NCBI GenBank assembly: GCA_022813625.1
Contig: JAKLMB010000004.1
Span: 930,001 to 994,000 of the forward strand
DNA length: 64,000 bases
From: Aaosphaeria pasadenensis
Lineage: Eukaryota > Ascomycota > Dothideomycetes > Pleosporales
Direction: 5' to 3'
Positions 45,424-56,417 of the stretch are shown piece after piece; within the stretch, counting starts at the first letter, position 1, and each line of letters starts with the position of its first letter. The notes below the pieces were generated by a model. It was not told where the DNA came from and made no database searches. It saw only the letters and a program-made list of their open reading frames with translations. Both the position numbers and the translations under genes were made by a program.

Positions 45424-48400
45424 AGTTGCAAGCTGGAGCTGACACCCCTAGAGCCTGAGCGGTTCTGAGTTGCTACAGCACACCCTTTTCAGACATGACA
45501 ACACCCCACGGCATTCGCTTGTCTCATGTACCCCCTATCCTACACTTCTCTGTTTACTGCGAATCGGTTTAATGCGGCTTTATCACACAACTCGGGTATA
45601 TGCGTCAACAAAAAAGTTCATCGAATATGGGTCGGGTCCGGCGGCGGCACAGGCTGGCGTGCACTTAGCATGGCTTGGTCTGTAGCGGCTGCTTTTCATT
45701 CTCGGTCAACGGCACTCGGTGGATTTCCTTTTGGAGAAACGGTAACACATCTTCGGTAAAGGCTTTCAACGCCTCATCTTTTGGCCCTATGGGAGCGTAA
45801 TGCGTCTACATCTGCGTCGACACCTAAATTGTACTTCTATAACTTCCCTTGCGAATTGCCCCGGGCCATCAAGACACTAAAATCATCACCACCCGCGCCC
45901 TACAACCTTACCGCCGTGCTGTTTAAGATTTCCCAATATCATCTCTCGTATCTCGACACGCAGCACCTGCAGTACATGACGCCAGATAAAGGCGGCCGTC
46001 TTTCACTGAGAGTTAACACCTAGGCTTCGTATTTGTAAACAGTCAACCACTGAGCGCGACCATTTGACGTCAACTTGTTGATCAAGCCGCTCTACCGGTC
46101 GACCAAATTTTTGAGGTATCAGGTGTTAACATGCTCGAAGTGGACGGTCGCCTTTAGGTCGCCATTATAGGTCAACGTACATACCTTCGTCCTTGACTAC
46201 ATCTATAGGGCAGCACGCCAACATCTTCGATGAGTTCCTTTGAAACGAGCATACTCTGCCTGTGTGCTTGGTCATTGTCGCCGTCCATGCGAATGCAAAC
46301 AATAGAGAATGAATTGATTCATCAGCGACGGAGTATCGTTGATGGATAGTCGCAAATACAATTCCTGCTGCTGCGTAGCCTCGAATGATCCTCGAATGAC
46401 GATAGATTTCCTGTTGACATGCATATTCCACGCCATGCATTCTCCGTAGTGACAAACGAACAAGAGTCAGTCTCCTGGCGACCGACACTGCGGGGACGTG
46501 CATGGTGGATGCAAACTGTGAGGTGCGTGCTCTGTCCAATTTCATTTCTCTTTGTTTCTCTGGCTTGGCTTTGCGCCATGTCACAGTCCAGTGTTTGCTC
46601 TTTGCTTTCACTTTTGCCATGGTGAAAGCAAGAGTGGCTGTCGTAGCTGACCATAGATTTGATCGCGCTCCGACCATTGATCCAAATGTTACAACATCGA
46701 AGTCGGCTCTACGTTGTAGTATCTTTGATCTTGATCAGCCACTTACTAGGCACAAGAGAACTGCGAGACCTATAAAAATACTATGGCTCGACTAGAACCA
46801 CCTCAGCAGCATGCCTGTGTTGCGCGTAGTTGGTATTGCATGACGACCACCACACGTGTTCGAAGAGGACAGACAAAACAGCTGTAGGCAAGTCTTGCAA
46901 TCTCATTCAAGGGCGACGCTGTCCATAATCATACCGAAGCAGTGCTAGATAAGCCGTAGGATTAGGACCTGATAGACAAGTACAAGTAAACACAATACAT
47001 AAGTATCATTTTTCTCGTAGATGTACTCCGTAGATGAAGTGAAAATTAGCATCTGATTTAGTTTGTTCCTGCGTAGATCCTGTGGCTTTGCACCTACCAG
47101 TTGGAGTAAATGTCTCAGTGTGCATGATGAAGAAGAGAGAGGGACGTGGGGTCCTAAAAAGTAACAACTCGTTGTCTGGGTGCGAGATGGGTAGGTAGGT
47201 AGGCTGTTGAATGCAACCTGTCAGGTACTTTTTTTTCCCATGAAGTACTCCGTACCTAGGTAGGTTGCTAAGTAGGTATGTACGGAGTACAGTACACAGT
47301 TACAGTATATTTATTTATTGATCACTGTCACTGTTGATCTAGAACGCCTTGATGGAAGTAATTAACTTGAGGAGGTAAGGCTGCCTGGCTGACGCGCGGT
47401 GCCTGTCGTCATTGTACGCGTCGTTCTGAGATGTACGCAATCGTACAAACATTGGTATGTAGGGAGTTATACATAGTTAGGTCTTTATGATACGAGATTG
47501 GAGAGGCAGATACGAATAACATTGTGGGGGGATGGAGATAATTATAGTTTTTGTTCTTCATCTTCACCTTCTTTTCCTTCTTCCTCTTCTTTTGTTCTCA
47601 TAGCAGCACATCCCATGACAATGGGCCCCCGGTGCCTCGCATCGCCTCACGTCGCCGCAACATAGCATCACACAGCATGAACAACGTCGCCCGGATTGCG
47701 AGGGATCAGAAGTAGCAAAGCTGTCGTCTACTGTCTGTCGTCTGCTGGACTTTCGGCGTCTCGAACTGAACACCTTTGTGTGCAATTTCGGTGATAACGA
47801 GGCAAGATTAGAAACCAGGGCGTAGAACAATGATCTGCATTCGGTACTAATCTGCGAGTGGGAGTGGCATTACCATTCTTAAAACAAGGCAATGTATGGG
47901 CAGTGTTGATGTAGTTGGTACTTCGCCTGGCAGTGCGTGGTCAGTGGAAACGGTGAGTATCAGGTACGAATATACAAAGGAAGAGAAGGAATACAAGCGT
48001 AGTGACAAGCTTACCGGAGGGTTACGAGTAGGAGTGGAAGGCAGACCTGAACACGGGCAAGGCCCCCTAAGCCCCAAAGGGCGTTTGTGATCGACCAATG
48101 ACGTTCTCGTATCCATAGTATCCCTGTCCCCTGTCCCTTCTCCTTTCCCAATCCTGTAGGCTCAGATCCTTCCACTCCTCTTCACAGTCGCTCTACTCAC
48201 TACTCGGGCCCTCACTGCTCACCCTACGAGTACCTCGTACTCACATCACACTACACTCTCCCAAATCTTTTTATTTCCTACTACGTACTAGCCTAGTAAG
48301 TAAATTAGTTACTACTTACTAGGGGTAATACCGTAATAGGTACTCGTACTCCTTCCATGGCGGCGTAACCCGTCCACCTCCGCAGAAGGGGGAGGCACAC

Positions 48401-48847
48401 CACACACAAGCCAGCCTCAACATCACCTTTTTCTCCTACTCGACTCTCTCCTCTTCTCTACTCTCCGCGCAACTGCAACTTGGCGTCCTTTCTGTAACAG
48501 CTGTATCACCATCATCTACCTCCCGTTATCTGGTCTCTTCATCTTCGCCATCGTGTTTGCGACTTCGCCTTGCTTTATACCTCGAACCCGCGCCCCCCAC
48601 CCTTCGAAACCACCGTCATTGCTGCTGCCTCTCATTCCTCTCTCTCTTCTCATTCCTTTCTGAGTACTGTCCATACACCATCCAAACCCTCTACCAAGGA
48701 ACCTCTTGCAGCTTCCAGGGGATTCTGCTACCCTATTTTCGACCAATTTACTCACCCATTGGAGTCGCAGCTCGCCTACATATCTCATGAACTGATTTGT
48801 CTCTACCTTTTAAATATCCACTCCTCTCACCACCGCACACGCCAACC
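45424..48847. other. 3.4 kb intergenic region, no gene recognised
   Basis: No frame is convincing on either strand. The region contains a perfect 11-bp inverted repeat at 47245-47255/47280-47290, a further TACTCCGTA copy at 47034-47042, and tandem TAGG copies near 47190-47205. From about 48100 to 48840 the sequence becomes C/T-rich, forming the promoter and long leader of the DUF3431 gene. Confidence 0.45.
47245..47290. repeat. Inverted repeat GTACTCCGTAC ... GTACGGAGTAC
   Basis: Two perfect 11-nt arms at 47245-47255 and 47280-47290 enclose a 24-nt spacer and could form a hairpin. The core TACTCCGTA recurs at 32987-32995 and 47034-47042, so it is a dispersed short element rather than a gene-specific terminator. 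Confidence 0.7.
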
Positions 48848-50083
48848 ATGTCGAAACGAAAACTATTACCCTTCCTCGCCCTTACCGTCACCCTCTTTTT
48901 CGTCTTTCTTTATTACAGCACGTCCGTCCGCGATACATGGCACGGCCTGCCACAGCATGTTGGATTGGGTGATCATTTTGGGGAAGGTCAAGCAGACGAC
49001 AACTCCACAACTCCAAATCTCAAGGATCCAGACTATGTGAACTGGAACCCAAAGCCAAAGTTCACCAAGGGTAGCTCTAGGCCCGCAGGAGACAACTTCA
49101 CTTCCGTTCTTGTCATTGCCAAGACGAAAGATGAGGATATATCATGGATGGAGAATGAGATCCCAGACCAACCGAAAGCCATCTACGTCGCCGACGACCC
49201 GACTGCACCGCTGCACCCCCCGAAGAACAAGGGCCACGAGGTCATGGTATATCTGTCGTACATCATCGATCACTACGATGACCTCCCGGACGTGTCGATC
49301 TTCATGCACGCACATCAGTTCACATGGCACAACGATGATATCTTGGGCAACAATGCGGCACAAATGATTACCAGGTTGAGCCGCCCGAGGGTGTGGCGCG
49401 AGGGTTTCGTGAACATGCGCTGCAGCTGGCACCCTGGTTGCCCCGACTGGATGCACCCCGGCGAGACCAAAGAGAACGTCTACAAGCAAGAGGAGACGCT
49501 GCTCGCAAAGTCGTGGAGCGAGCTCTTCCCTCTCGACGAGATACCCAAAGTGCTCGCGCAACCCTGCTGTGCCCAATTCGCTCTTTCCCGAGAACGAATC
49601 CAGGCCATGCCCCACTCCCAGTATGTTTGGTATCGCAATTGGCTATTCAACACCCCATTGCCCGATTTTCTTTCTGGGCGCATCTGGGAATATGTCTGGC
49701 AATTCGTCTTCACAGGCCAAAACATCGTCTGCCCCAAGGAGCACATGTGCTTCTGCGATCAGTATGGTAGCTGTTTCGGTGGCGAGGATGAATTCAAGGT
49801 CTTCATAGATCGCAAGAACGAGCTCGGCGGCAGGGAAGCCGAGCTTAGGGACTGGGAGGAGAAGGGCAAGGCCATCAAGGAAGCGCAAGATGAAGGGAGA
49901 TTCGACGAAGCCGCGCAGCTCGAGAAGCCCGAGCCCGGCAAGGACCAGACGCTCAAGAAGGAGATCGAGCGCCTGAGGCCGATCGTCAACAAGCTCAAGG
50001 ACGAGGCCTACGAGCGCGGCAAAGACCCCAAGAACCGAGCGAAAGAAGCCGGTAGAGAATGGCACGAAGGAGACGGATACTAG
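48848..50083 (+). CDS. DUF3431 type II membrane protein (fungal glycosyltransferase-like)
   Basis: A single exon of 411 aa. A short basic head (MSKRK) and one TM helix at about 7-23 predict a type II Golgi/ER protein with a luminal domain. The DUF3431 core follows, from about residue 75 (SVLVIAKTKDEDISWM) through HEVMVYLSYIIDHYDDLPD, SIFMHAHQFTWHNDD, CSWHPGCPDW and CAQFALSRERI to WEYVWQFVFTG. The family is fungus-specific and thought to be glycosyltransferase-like; its reaction is not established. After a CPKEHMCFCDQYGSCFGG Cys cluster the last 80 residues form a charged Glu/Lys/Arg-rich helical tail. Confidence 0.88.
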   Translation: MSKRKLLPFLALTVTLFFVFLYYSTSVRDTWHGLPQHVGLGDHFGEGQADDNSTTPNLKDPDYVNWNPKPKFTKGSSRPAGDNFTSVLVIAKTKDEDISWMENEIPDQPKAIYVADDPTAPLHPPKNKGHEVMVYLSYIIDHYDDLPDVSIFMHAHQFTWHNDDILGNNAAQMITRLSRPRVWREGFVNMRCSWHPGCPDWMHPGETKENVYKQEETLLAKSWSELFPLDEIPKVLAQPCCAQFALSRERIQAMPHSQYVWYRNWLFNTPLPDFLSGRIWEYVWQFVFTGQNIVCPKEHMCFCDQYGSCFGGEDEFKVFIDRKNELGGREAELRDWEEKGKAIKEAQDEGRFDEAAQLEKPEPGKDQTLKKEIERLRPIVNKLKDEAYERGKDPKNRAKEAGREWHEGDGY

Positions 50084-50864
50084 TTTTGGGTCTTCTTCTA
50101 TCTTGTGCATGACTCTTTTCAGCATTTGTCGGCGTTGGTGGCGGACGATATCTTGGGACAGATTTTCTTCAGGTGGCACCTTTTTTGGCTGGGGATTTCC
50201 CGGCAATATATATATGTACATCTTCACACCTCGTTCAAAAAGCGAGCAATACCACTTCATGCATGTCACGATGCCAACCATCATATACATTTATCGCCAT
50301 GTCAGATGTGATGTCAAGATAGTCAATTAAATCTCCGAGTTGTTCTCTTCATAAGCTTTAAGGTATCCAATACAGCTGACAGGTGGTCGCCTCAATAAAC
50401 GTATCCACTTCCATCCCGTAATTCAAGCTTATGTTTGCTTATCTAATCTCAAACCGCAAACATCCTAGACACCAATCAGCACGCGGTCTGGAATGCAAAC
50501 AACACAAACCTCCACGACAATCACATCCCATCCCATCGCGCGCTGACGGCTATGCTTGTCTTCACCAAGCAATTGAAAGAGCACTCAGCGACCTTTCAGG
50601 TGCGCATTTGCAGACTCGCCTCCAATGCCCAAGATGTCGCACCCACGAGCAGTCCAGAAGCACTGGAAGCATCCAGCGACTGCTGCGACATTGTTTTCCC
50701 TTTTCCCGACGTGTTCCCTTGACCATTCCTCGCAGCCGTTAATTTGATATCGAATTGTTTGATGTCCGCTTACTTACACTTCCTCGTGATATGGCAGCAG
50801 CTGTCGCGCCCGACGCCTGATTGACCACTGCGCACTGTTTGACACCCTTCCCGAGCATTAAGAC
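50084..50864. other. Intergenic region
   Basis: No gene is supported. A TATATATA run near 50208-50216 probably lies in the 3' UTR of the DUF3431 gene. The leader of the next gene occupies the right end. Confidence 0.5.
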
Positions 50865-53043
50865 ATGGCGACAAACGCTCCGTACTATCAGCTGCGCGGC
50901 CAGTTCACCAACGCGACAAACGCGCCATTCGCGACCGACGATGACGAATATGACCTTGCCACTTCGCTGGCCCCTCATAATGCCGCTCTCTACGTCGATT
51001 CCCAGGCTGCAGATGCGCAGGACAATACTTTGGAAGAGAGCCATAATCTTGTTGAACTGCTTGAAGCTGCGACCACTGCGGCGGACCAATCTGCGGACGC
51101 AATGAACATTGATACGAGTTACACGACGACGAGACCGCCCGCACAGAACAGAGGCAAGAGGAAGCGCGGCGCGAGCCCCTCAGACGATGATGATGCGGGG
51201 CAAGAGCGCGGTCCTGCTGGCCAAAGTGCGAATGGACAGTCTGTTGCGAAGCGGCCCCGGCTGGACATGCCTACAGACCCTCAATTAAACTCCACAAACC
51301 CCGAGCAAGACTCGCTCGGACAGCCCAAGACATCTCAAGCCAATAATGCAGTGATCAATGAGCCGCAACCCGCCAACGTGAACCCCGCCGCGGCACTGTT
51401 CAGACGCGCCTCAGAGCGGACATCGAGGAAGTACACGCGGCCGCCCATGTCAAAGCTGTTCATCTCGCTGCAATTGACGCCGGAGAACTTCCTGCACTTG
51501 CAGGCGAAGGCGAAGACGTACATGCTCGATACGGCGCATCCGGAGCGGCAGAACTGTGTGGGCAACAGGGGCAAGGGTGATACCGACATGGTAAAGCTGC
51601 GGCTCTTCAATTGCGTGCGGGATTTTCTTAAGGAAGGTGCGGGCGAGCAGTTTTTCGGCGAACATGTAGAGAAGCTTGCGGAGATGGAGACTCTGGAGGC
51701 TGCTAGAGTGCTTGGAGAGGATAAAGTGCCGGAGGAGAAATTGGTGTGGCCGAAGGACGCTACGAAGATTATCAGTCTGGTCACGCCTCTGCTACGACGT
51801 ATGGTTACGAACGAGCGGCAGAGGATGTACGCAATTGAAACCAGGAAAGGGGGAAGTAAGAAGAGGGAAAACGGCGCGGAAGAGCATCCACAGAACCACG
51901 CGGAAGCACCGTCTGGCAATGTACAACAAGTGGTATCTGTTGCTTATAATAGGTATGTTTTGGTTATCAAAGTATCGGGCGCAATGACTGACTGTGACAA
52001 GACCGCACTTGCCAACGCTCCAGGACATTGTTCTTCCTCAACAAGCAGAGCGTGCGTCTCCAACTCGGTCGGAAACACTACCGCATGTCTCCCCTCCTGT
52101 GCAGGATCGAGTTGCACCGTCAACTTCCCAAACGCCGCGGCAACCAGGTCCAACTCTTGAATCTGTTGAGACTGAACGATTGCAGGAAGAACCGCTTCCA
52201 ATGGCTGACAGTCAGGTTGCAGATCTACGGAAGATTACAATTCAACTGGTCAAAGATGGCGCAAAGCTGAAAGGTTACAAGCAAATCAATCTTCCGGAAA
52301 GAGCGCCAACAGACTATCACTGGGATGACTTACAGACCGATTTGAGGGTCTTGCTGCGGGAGGCCATGAAGACGTATCCAGCCCTGCGCTCCAGTGTGCT
52401 AGCATCTACCGATGATGGCATGGGCCCAGAGACTTTGCGTGGCCTCGCTGTCGCGGCCACCGAGTTCCAGAAACAATCACACTCTCCAAAAGACCTCTCG
52501 CCTTCGAAAAGCCAGCCCACTTCTCCTTTGACGACTGATGGACCAGGACTATCCTACCAATTGATTACAGATTTCGACCAATTGGTCTCAGAGATGGGAC
52601 CTAGAAGCGACACTGCGAATTCCACCGGTAACATCTCTTCGCATACAAATAATCGTTCAGCCATCGTCGCGATTGAAGATCCCATCACAGAACCCGGCAT
52701 TCTGAGTCCAACCGACTCGACGCGTGCCTTACTTGAAGGCCACACCAGTGCCGTCACCCCACAGACAGCGGACGATCCTCTACGCCACAACTCACCATCT
52801 CGAGACTCAATGCAGCCACTGGAACCGCGAAGCCAACCACACTCCACGACTCCCGCTCCTGCGCCGTCGTTATCAACACGCAGCCAACCCTCGAACTCGT
52901 TGCCCAAGTACACAATCAAAGCAATGCTAACGACCGGCCTCGCGGAAATCAAAGACGCAGATTCTTGGGACAGGGCGAGAGATCACGTCGCGCGTGCCGT
53001 CTGGGCGGATGGGACGATGAATGTTGTCGTCGACCTGATATAA
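50865..53043 (+). CDS. Large hypothetical protein, probably nuclear
   Basis: Two exons, 50865-51952 and 52002-53043 (49-nt intron, donor GTATGT, CTGAC-type branch), give 709 aa. I do not recognise the family. The first 165 residues are acidic and disordered, with a bipartite-like nuclear signal around 97-100 (GKRKR) and 128-130 (KRPR) flanking an SDDDD stretch. An ordered core begins near residue 185 (KYTRPPMSKLFISLQLTPENFLHLQ) and continues as a helical region with conserved-looking Trp and Cys to about 330. After a Ser/Pro linker there is a second small ordered block at about 450-510 (ADLRKITIQLVKDGAKLKGYKQINLP). The last 40 residues (TIKAMLTTGLAEIKDADSWDRARDHVARAVWADGTMNVVVDLI, given here in part) look folded. 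The function is unknown. Confidence 0.75.
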
Positions 53044-53718
53044 AGAGCCATTGTTGACTTAGACATTTCTTATTGGTATGTTTCTTGTTATCTGAGACGT
53101 AGAGTATTTGCATAGCGTTGCGGGAATGGAGTTCGGGGTTTTGCTGGGGGAGCTCGTATTCATGATATGTTATTACTATGTCTGCTTCGGCAAGATTATT
53201 GTACTGCAGGATGAATGGAGTTGTAATTGTTCTAGACATTCAAATGTCTCTCGATGACACTACTTCAACTACAGCCTCAAGTGCTCGATAGCAAAAACAT
53301 TGCCACTACAACGACGTCACTACAACATCCTCCTTCCCACTGCCTCCCTTATTCCAACCTCCATGTGTCCACGCTCCCTGGACTGCGTAACCCCATCGCA
53401 GGAACCCCCTAGCCGAAAAGACTTCAATCTATGATTCCTTTCTGATGCCGACCAGTCCCCTCCCTTCCCCGTAGCACCGCAAGCATTCCACGGAACATAG
53501 GTGACGCCATCTCGGTTCAGCTCCTTTTGTCGACATAGTATGCTGATGTTATCATAAGAAGGGCCACTGTTCTTTATATTCGACTTCTCATACCGTCTTT
53601 TCTATCATTCATTTTCTTGCTGTCATTGCTCTCGTCTTGTATACTCTACAACACACGCACTACACCAGTGTCTTCCAAAAAAAGGATAGACAGGAAGAAG
53701 CAAAAGAACCCAGACATA
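53044..53718. other. Intergenic region
   Basis: This 675 nt spacer has no supported gene. It holds the 3' end of the 709-residue gene and a C/T-rich leader for the secreted protein. Confidence 0.5.
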
Positions 53719-54519
53719 ATGCGGCTCACCCTCCTCATCCTCCCCATCCCAACCCTCTTCGCCAACGCACTGGCAGCATCACGAGGCAAAGGCAGTGGAA
53801 ATGGGTGGTACAACCTCCAAATCATCGGGTAACCTCTCCTCACAAACACACAAACAACACACAAACTAACAACTCACGCTCTCTTCCCCAGCGGCAACCC
53901 AACCGTCAACGCCCAAAAACTCCAACTCACTCCAGCGGGCCACCTCATCGTGATCCCTCCCCCCTCCCCATCAAACACCACCACCTCCAACACCACCACC
54001 ACGACCCCCTTCTACGCAACCTGCACCCTCGAATTCTTCTCCCCCTCCCCGCGGCTAATCCACTGCCTCACGCCCCCCTCCTCCGACCCCTTTCCCCCTC
54101 CCCCTCCCCCCTCCAACACCACCACCTCCTCTGCACCGGCACTCCAAACCGAAACACTGATCCTCCAAGGACCCAGCGGAAAAGGCGAGCACCAGCTCCG
54201 CCAATCCACCACGACCCTCCCTTTCGGCATTGGCTCCACCATCCTCTTCGACGACTGGCTCGTCGTCACGCTCCCCTCGTACGTCGTCGGCGGATCGAAG
54301 AGACGGTACCTGCGGTACAGGGACGAGACGCTGGGGGGCGGGTGGGTTGCGAGTCGCTACGGGGCGGAGTGGATGACGAGGGGGCATGAGGGAGACAGTC
54401 CGAGGGGTGGGTGGGCGGTTTGGTGGCAGGTTCCTGGTGCGGGGAATATGGGCGATTTAGGGGGGGAGGCGGTGGGCGTGGGGATTGAGTTGGTTGAGGT
54501 TGGGGAGGACGTGGTGTGA
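53719..54519 (+). CDS. Small secreted protein, hypothetical
   Basis: Two exons, 53719-53828 and 53892-54519, give 245 aa. Residues 1-19 (MRLTLLILPIPTLFANALA) are a clear signal peptide. The mature part has two low-complexity Asn/Thr/Pro/Ser stretches likely to be glycosylated and only two evident Cys (TCTLEFF and IHCLTP). A beta-rich C-terminal half includes FGIGSTILFDDWLVVTL and a Gly/Trp-rich stretch. No family is recognised. Codon use is strongly C-rich in the first half and G-rich in the second, which explains long shadow frames on the other strand. It is convergent with the PPxY membrane protein. An effector-like or cell-wall role is possible but unproven. Confidence 0.65.
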
Positions 54520-54974
54520 AGAGATGGAGATGGGAGGTGAAAGGGAAGGGGGAAAGATGAATGAAGCGAAAAAGATGAGATATTGAAAAGCTATCCTTGC
54601 TAATGGAAAATCTCGGGTATCGTCTATATAATACAAACAGTGTTTGGAATCGAATGGAAATTCACGACTCTACTCGTGTCTGTCTGCCTGTCCTTCTCTG
54701 CTCGTCCACAATGGTGGACGGCGTTTCTTCTTCCTGATGATGTGTGAAGATGCTCGGTGGTGGATGTTGAGTGTACACCTGCGCCTGTGTGCGCGTGAAG
54801 CCTTTCCTTCTTAATGATCGGAGCGGCGTGGAGTCGACGTTGTAGTCGCTCAGTGAAGGTATGTTTCGACACCCCTTGAGCATCAAACCGTCGGACTGAT
54901 ATCGCCTGGTACCTGACGATGTCTCCACGACACCGCCATCGTATCTTCGTTCATAGTTCCCGTCCCAAACCCCT
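54520..54974. other. Convergent intergenic region
   Basis: This 455 nt spacer holds the 3' flanks of the secreted-protein gene (+) and the membrane-protein gene (-). No gene is seen. Confidence 0.5.
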
Positions 54975-55583
54975 TCACTTCGTCCTAGCCTCCCCTGGCA
55001 CCTGCGGCATCGTCGCCTCATACGGCGGTGGGAGATCTGCCGGGACACCACTCACAACGCGTCTCCTATCCCCATACACGGCGCCATTATCCCCCTCGAG
55101 CGGCGAAACAGGACTCATGCCTCCAAAGCCACTACCCGCGCCCACATGACCCTGACCTACACTGGGCGTACTAACCGCCAACCCTACCGTCCCAGCATCA
55201 ACAACAGCAACCCCCTCCTCCTCCTTCCGCTGCTGCGCCCGCATCGACGCCCGCATCTGCCACCCCTGGTACTGCTGATACTGCTGCTGCTGGAACTGCT
55301 GCTGGTACTCGTAGGGCCAGCGGCGCTGGTGCTCGGCGTCGCGGATCCGCCGCGTGGCCTTGGAGTGCCGACGCCAGAAGAGGATTGCGAAGATGAAGAG
55401 GAGGCCCATGACGGCGCAGACGACGCCGATGATGAGGCCTCGGTGCCGTGTGCAGGAGAAGTCGTAGTCGCTGCATTGGTCGGCGCGTTTGGTGTGTGAG
55501 TGTTGGAGGGTCCAGCGTTTTTGGAGTTTGGCGAGGGGGAGGTTGTCGAGTGTGGATTGGGATATTGAGAGTATTGGTGCCAT
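54975..55583 (-). CDS. Single-pass membrane protein with PPxY motif (RCR-like architecture)
   Basis: A single exon of 202 aa from the ATG at 55583. A 48-residue N-terminal part contains two Cys (37 and 44). One TM helix at 49-70 is followed by a positive stop-transfer sequence (WRRHSK). The cytosolic tail is Gln/Tyr-rich at 91-108, then Gly/Ser-rich, and ends with a PPPY motif at 185-188 in the context DLPPPYE. PPxY binds WW domains of Rsp5/NEDD4-type ubiquitin ligases. A short ectodomain, one TM and a tail with PPxY are the layout of fungal RCR (Congo-red resistance) and other Rsp5 adaptor proteins, so a role in ubiquitin-dependent sorting of membrane proteins is inferred. Sequence identity to RCR proteins is not obvious. 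Confidence 0.65.
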   Translation of the reverse strand: MAPILSISQSTLDNLPLAKLQKRWTLQHSHTKRADQCSDYDFSCTRHRGLIIGVVCAVMGLLFIFAILFWRRHSKATRRIRDAEHQRRWPYEYQQQFQQQQYQQYQGWQMRASMRAQQRKEEEGVAVVDAGTVGLAVSTPSVGQGHVGAGSGFGGMSPVSPLEGDNGAVYGDRRRVVSGVPADLPPPYEATMPQVPGEARTK

Positions 55584-56389
55584 TTTTGTGGGGGTTTTGG
55601 GGGTTTTCCTTGAGGATTTCGGGAGTTTTGGATTGAGTTGGATTGGTTTGGTTGTATGGATGGGTGAGTGGGTGTGTATGTTCGTGGTCGAGTGGGAAGA
55701 GTTGACCTGGTGGTGGTTGAGGTTGGTGTTGTATTATATCGTCGACTCGTTGCACAATACAACAACACTACCAAGTCCGATCGATTCCAATGGGAGCGAG
55801 CTCGTCTGACAAGAATCCAACTTTCCTTTGCGACGGGACCAGAAGTGCGAGACGCCGTATACTTGTACATGCGCACGCAAAAAGTGTGCTGACGGACCAC
55901 CGGCCGCATACAGGGCCACTTGAATGTTTCTCACCCACAGCCTCGCTCAGGCTCGCTGTGCACGCGGCGCCCAACCATGAAATCCGCGAGAAGACTGGGG
56001 ACCCGTATACAGTTCAAGTGCAGTCTATCTATCTGCCTCACGACAGCCTGGGATCCTGAGCGGAGAGGCGAAGCGCCACGACCCTTGTCCCCCTGGTCCC
56101 AACATCGCATCACAAGTCCAGTCAGGCAGTTTGGGGGGACTGTCATGATGTGCTTACCCGCCTGCGTTGCGCCGCACAGGGTTAAGTGGATGGTTGTGTC
56201 CGTCATCTTTCATGCAGGGGGGAGAGCCTTGCTTCTGTTGTCCCGCCCGTCAGACGCTGTTGCTCGTTGGTTCGTATTCGTTGGTCATGATTGTCTGTGA
56301 TGGCGATCAATGTCGTTGACATCACGCAGAGACGGGAAGGACAAGGCAGGGTATTCTCATCGATAGCATAGTACAGAACAAGAAGAAGG

Positions 56390-56417
56390 AAACGAACGAA
56401 CGAACGAACGAACGAAC
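56390..56417 (+). repeat. (AACG)n microsatellite
   Basis: About seven near-perfect tandem AACG/GAAC units lie in non-coding sequence. Confidence 0.85.

Noticed and set aside
44978..45445. His/Arg-rich antisense frame and Val/Ala-rich frame across the RGG tail
   Set aside because: Both are by-products of the GGC/GGT/GAY repeats encoding the RGG tail of the RRM protein.
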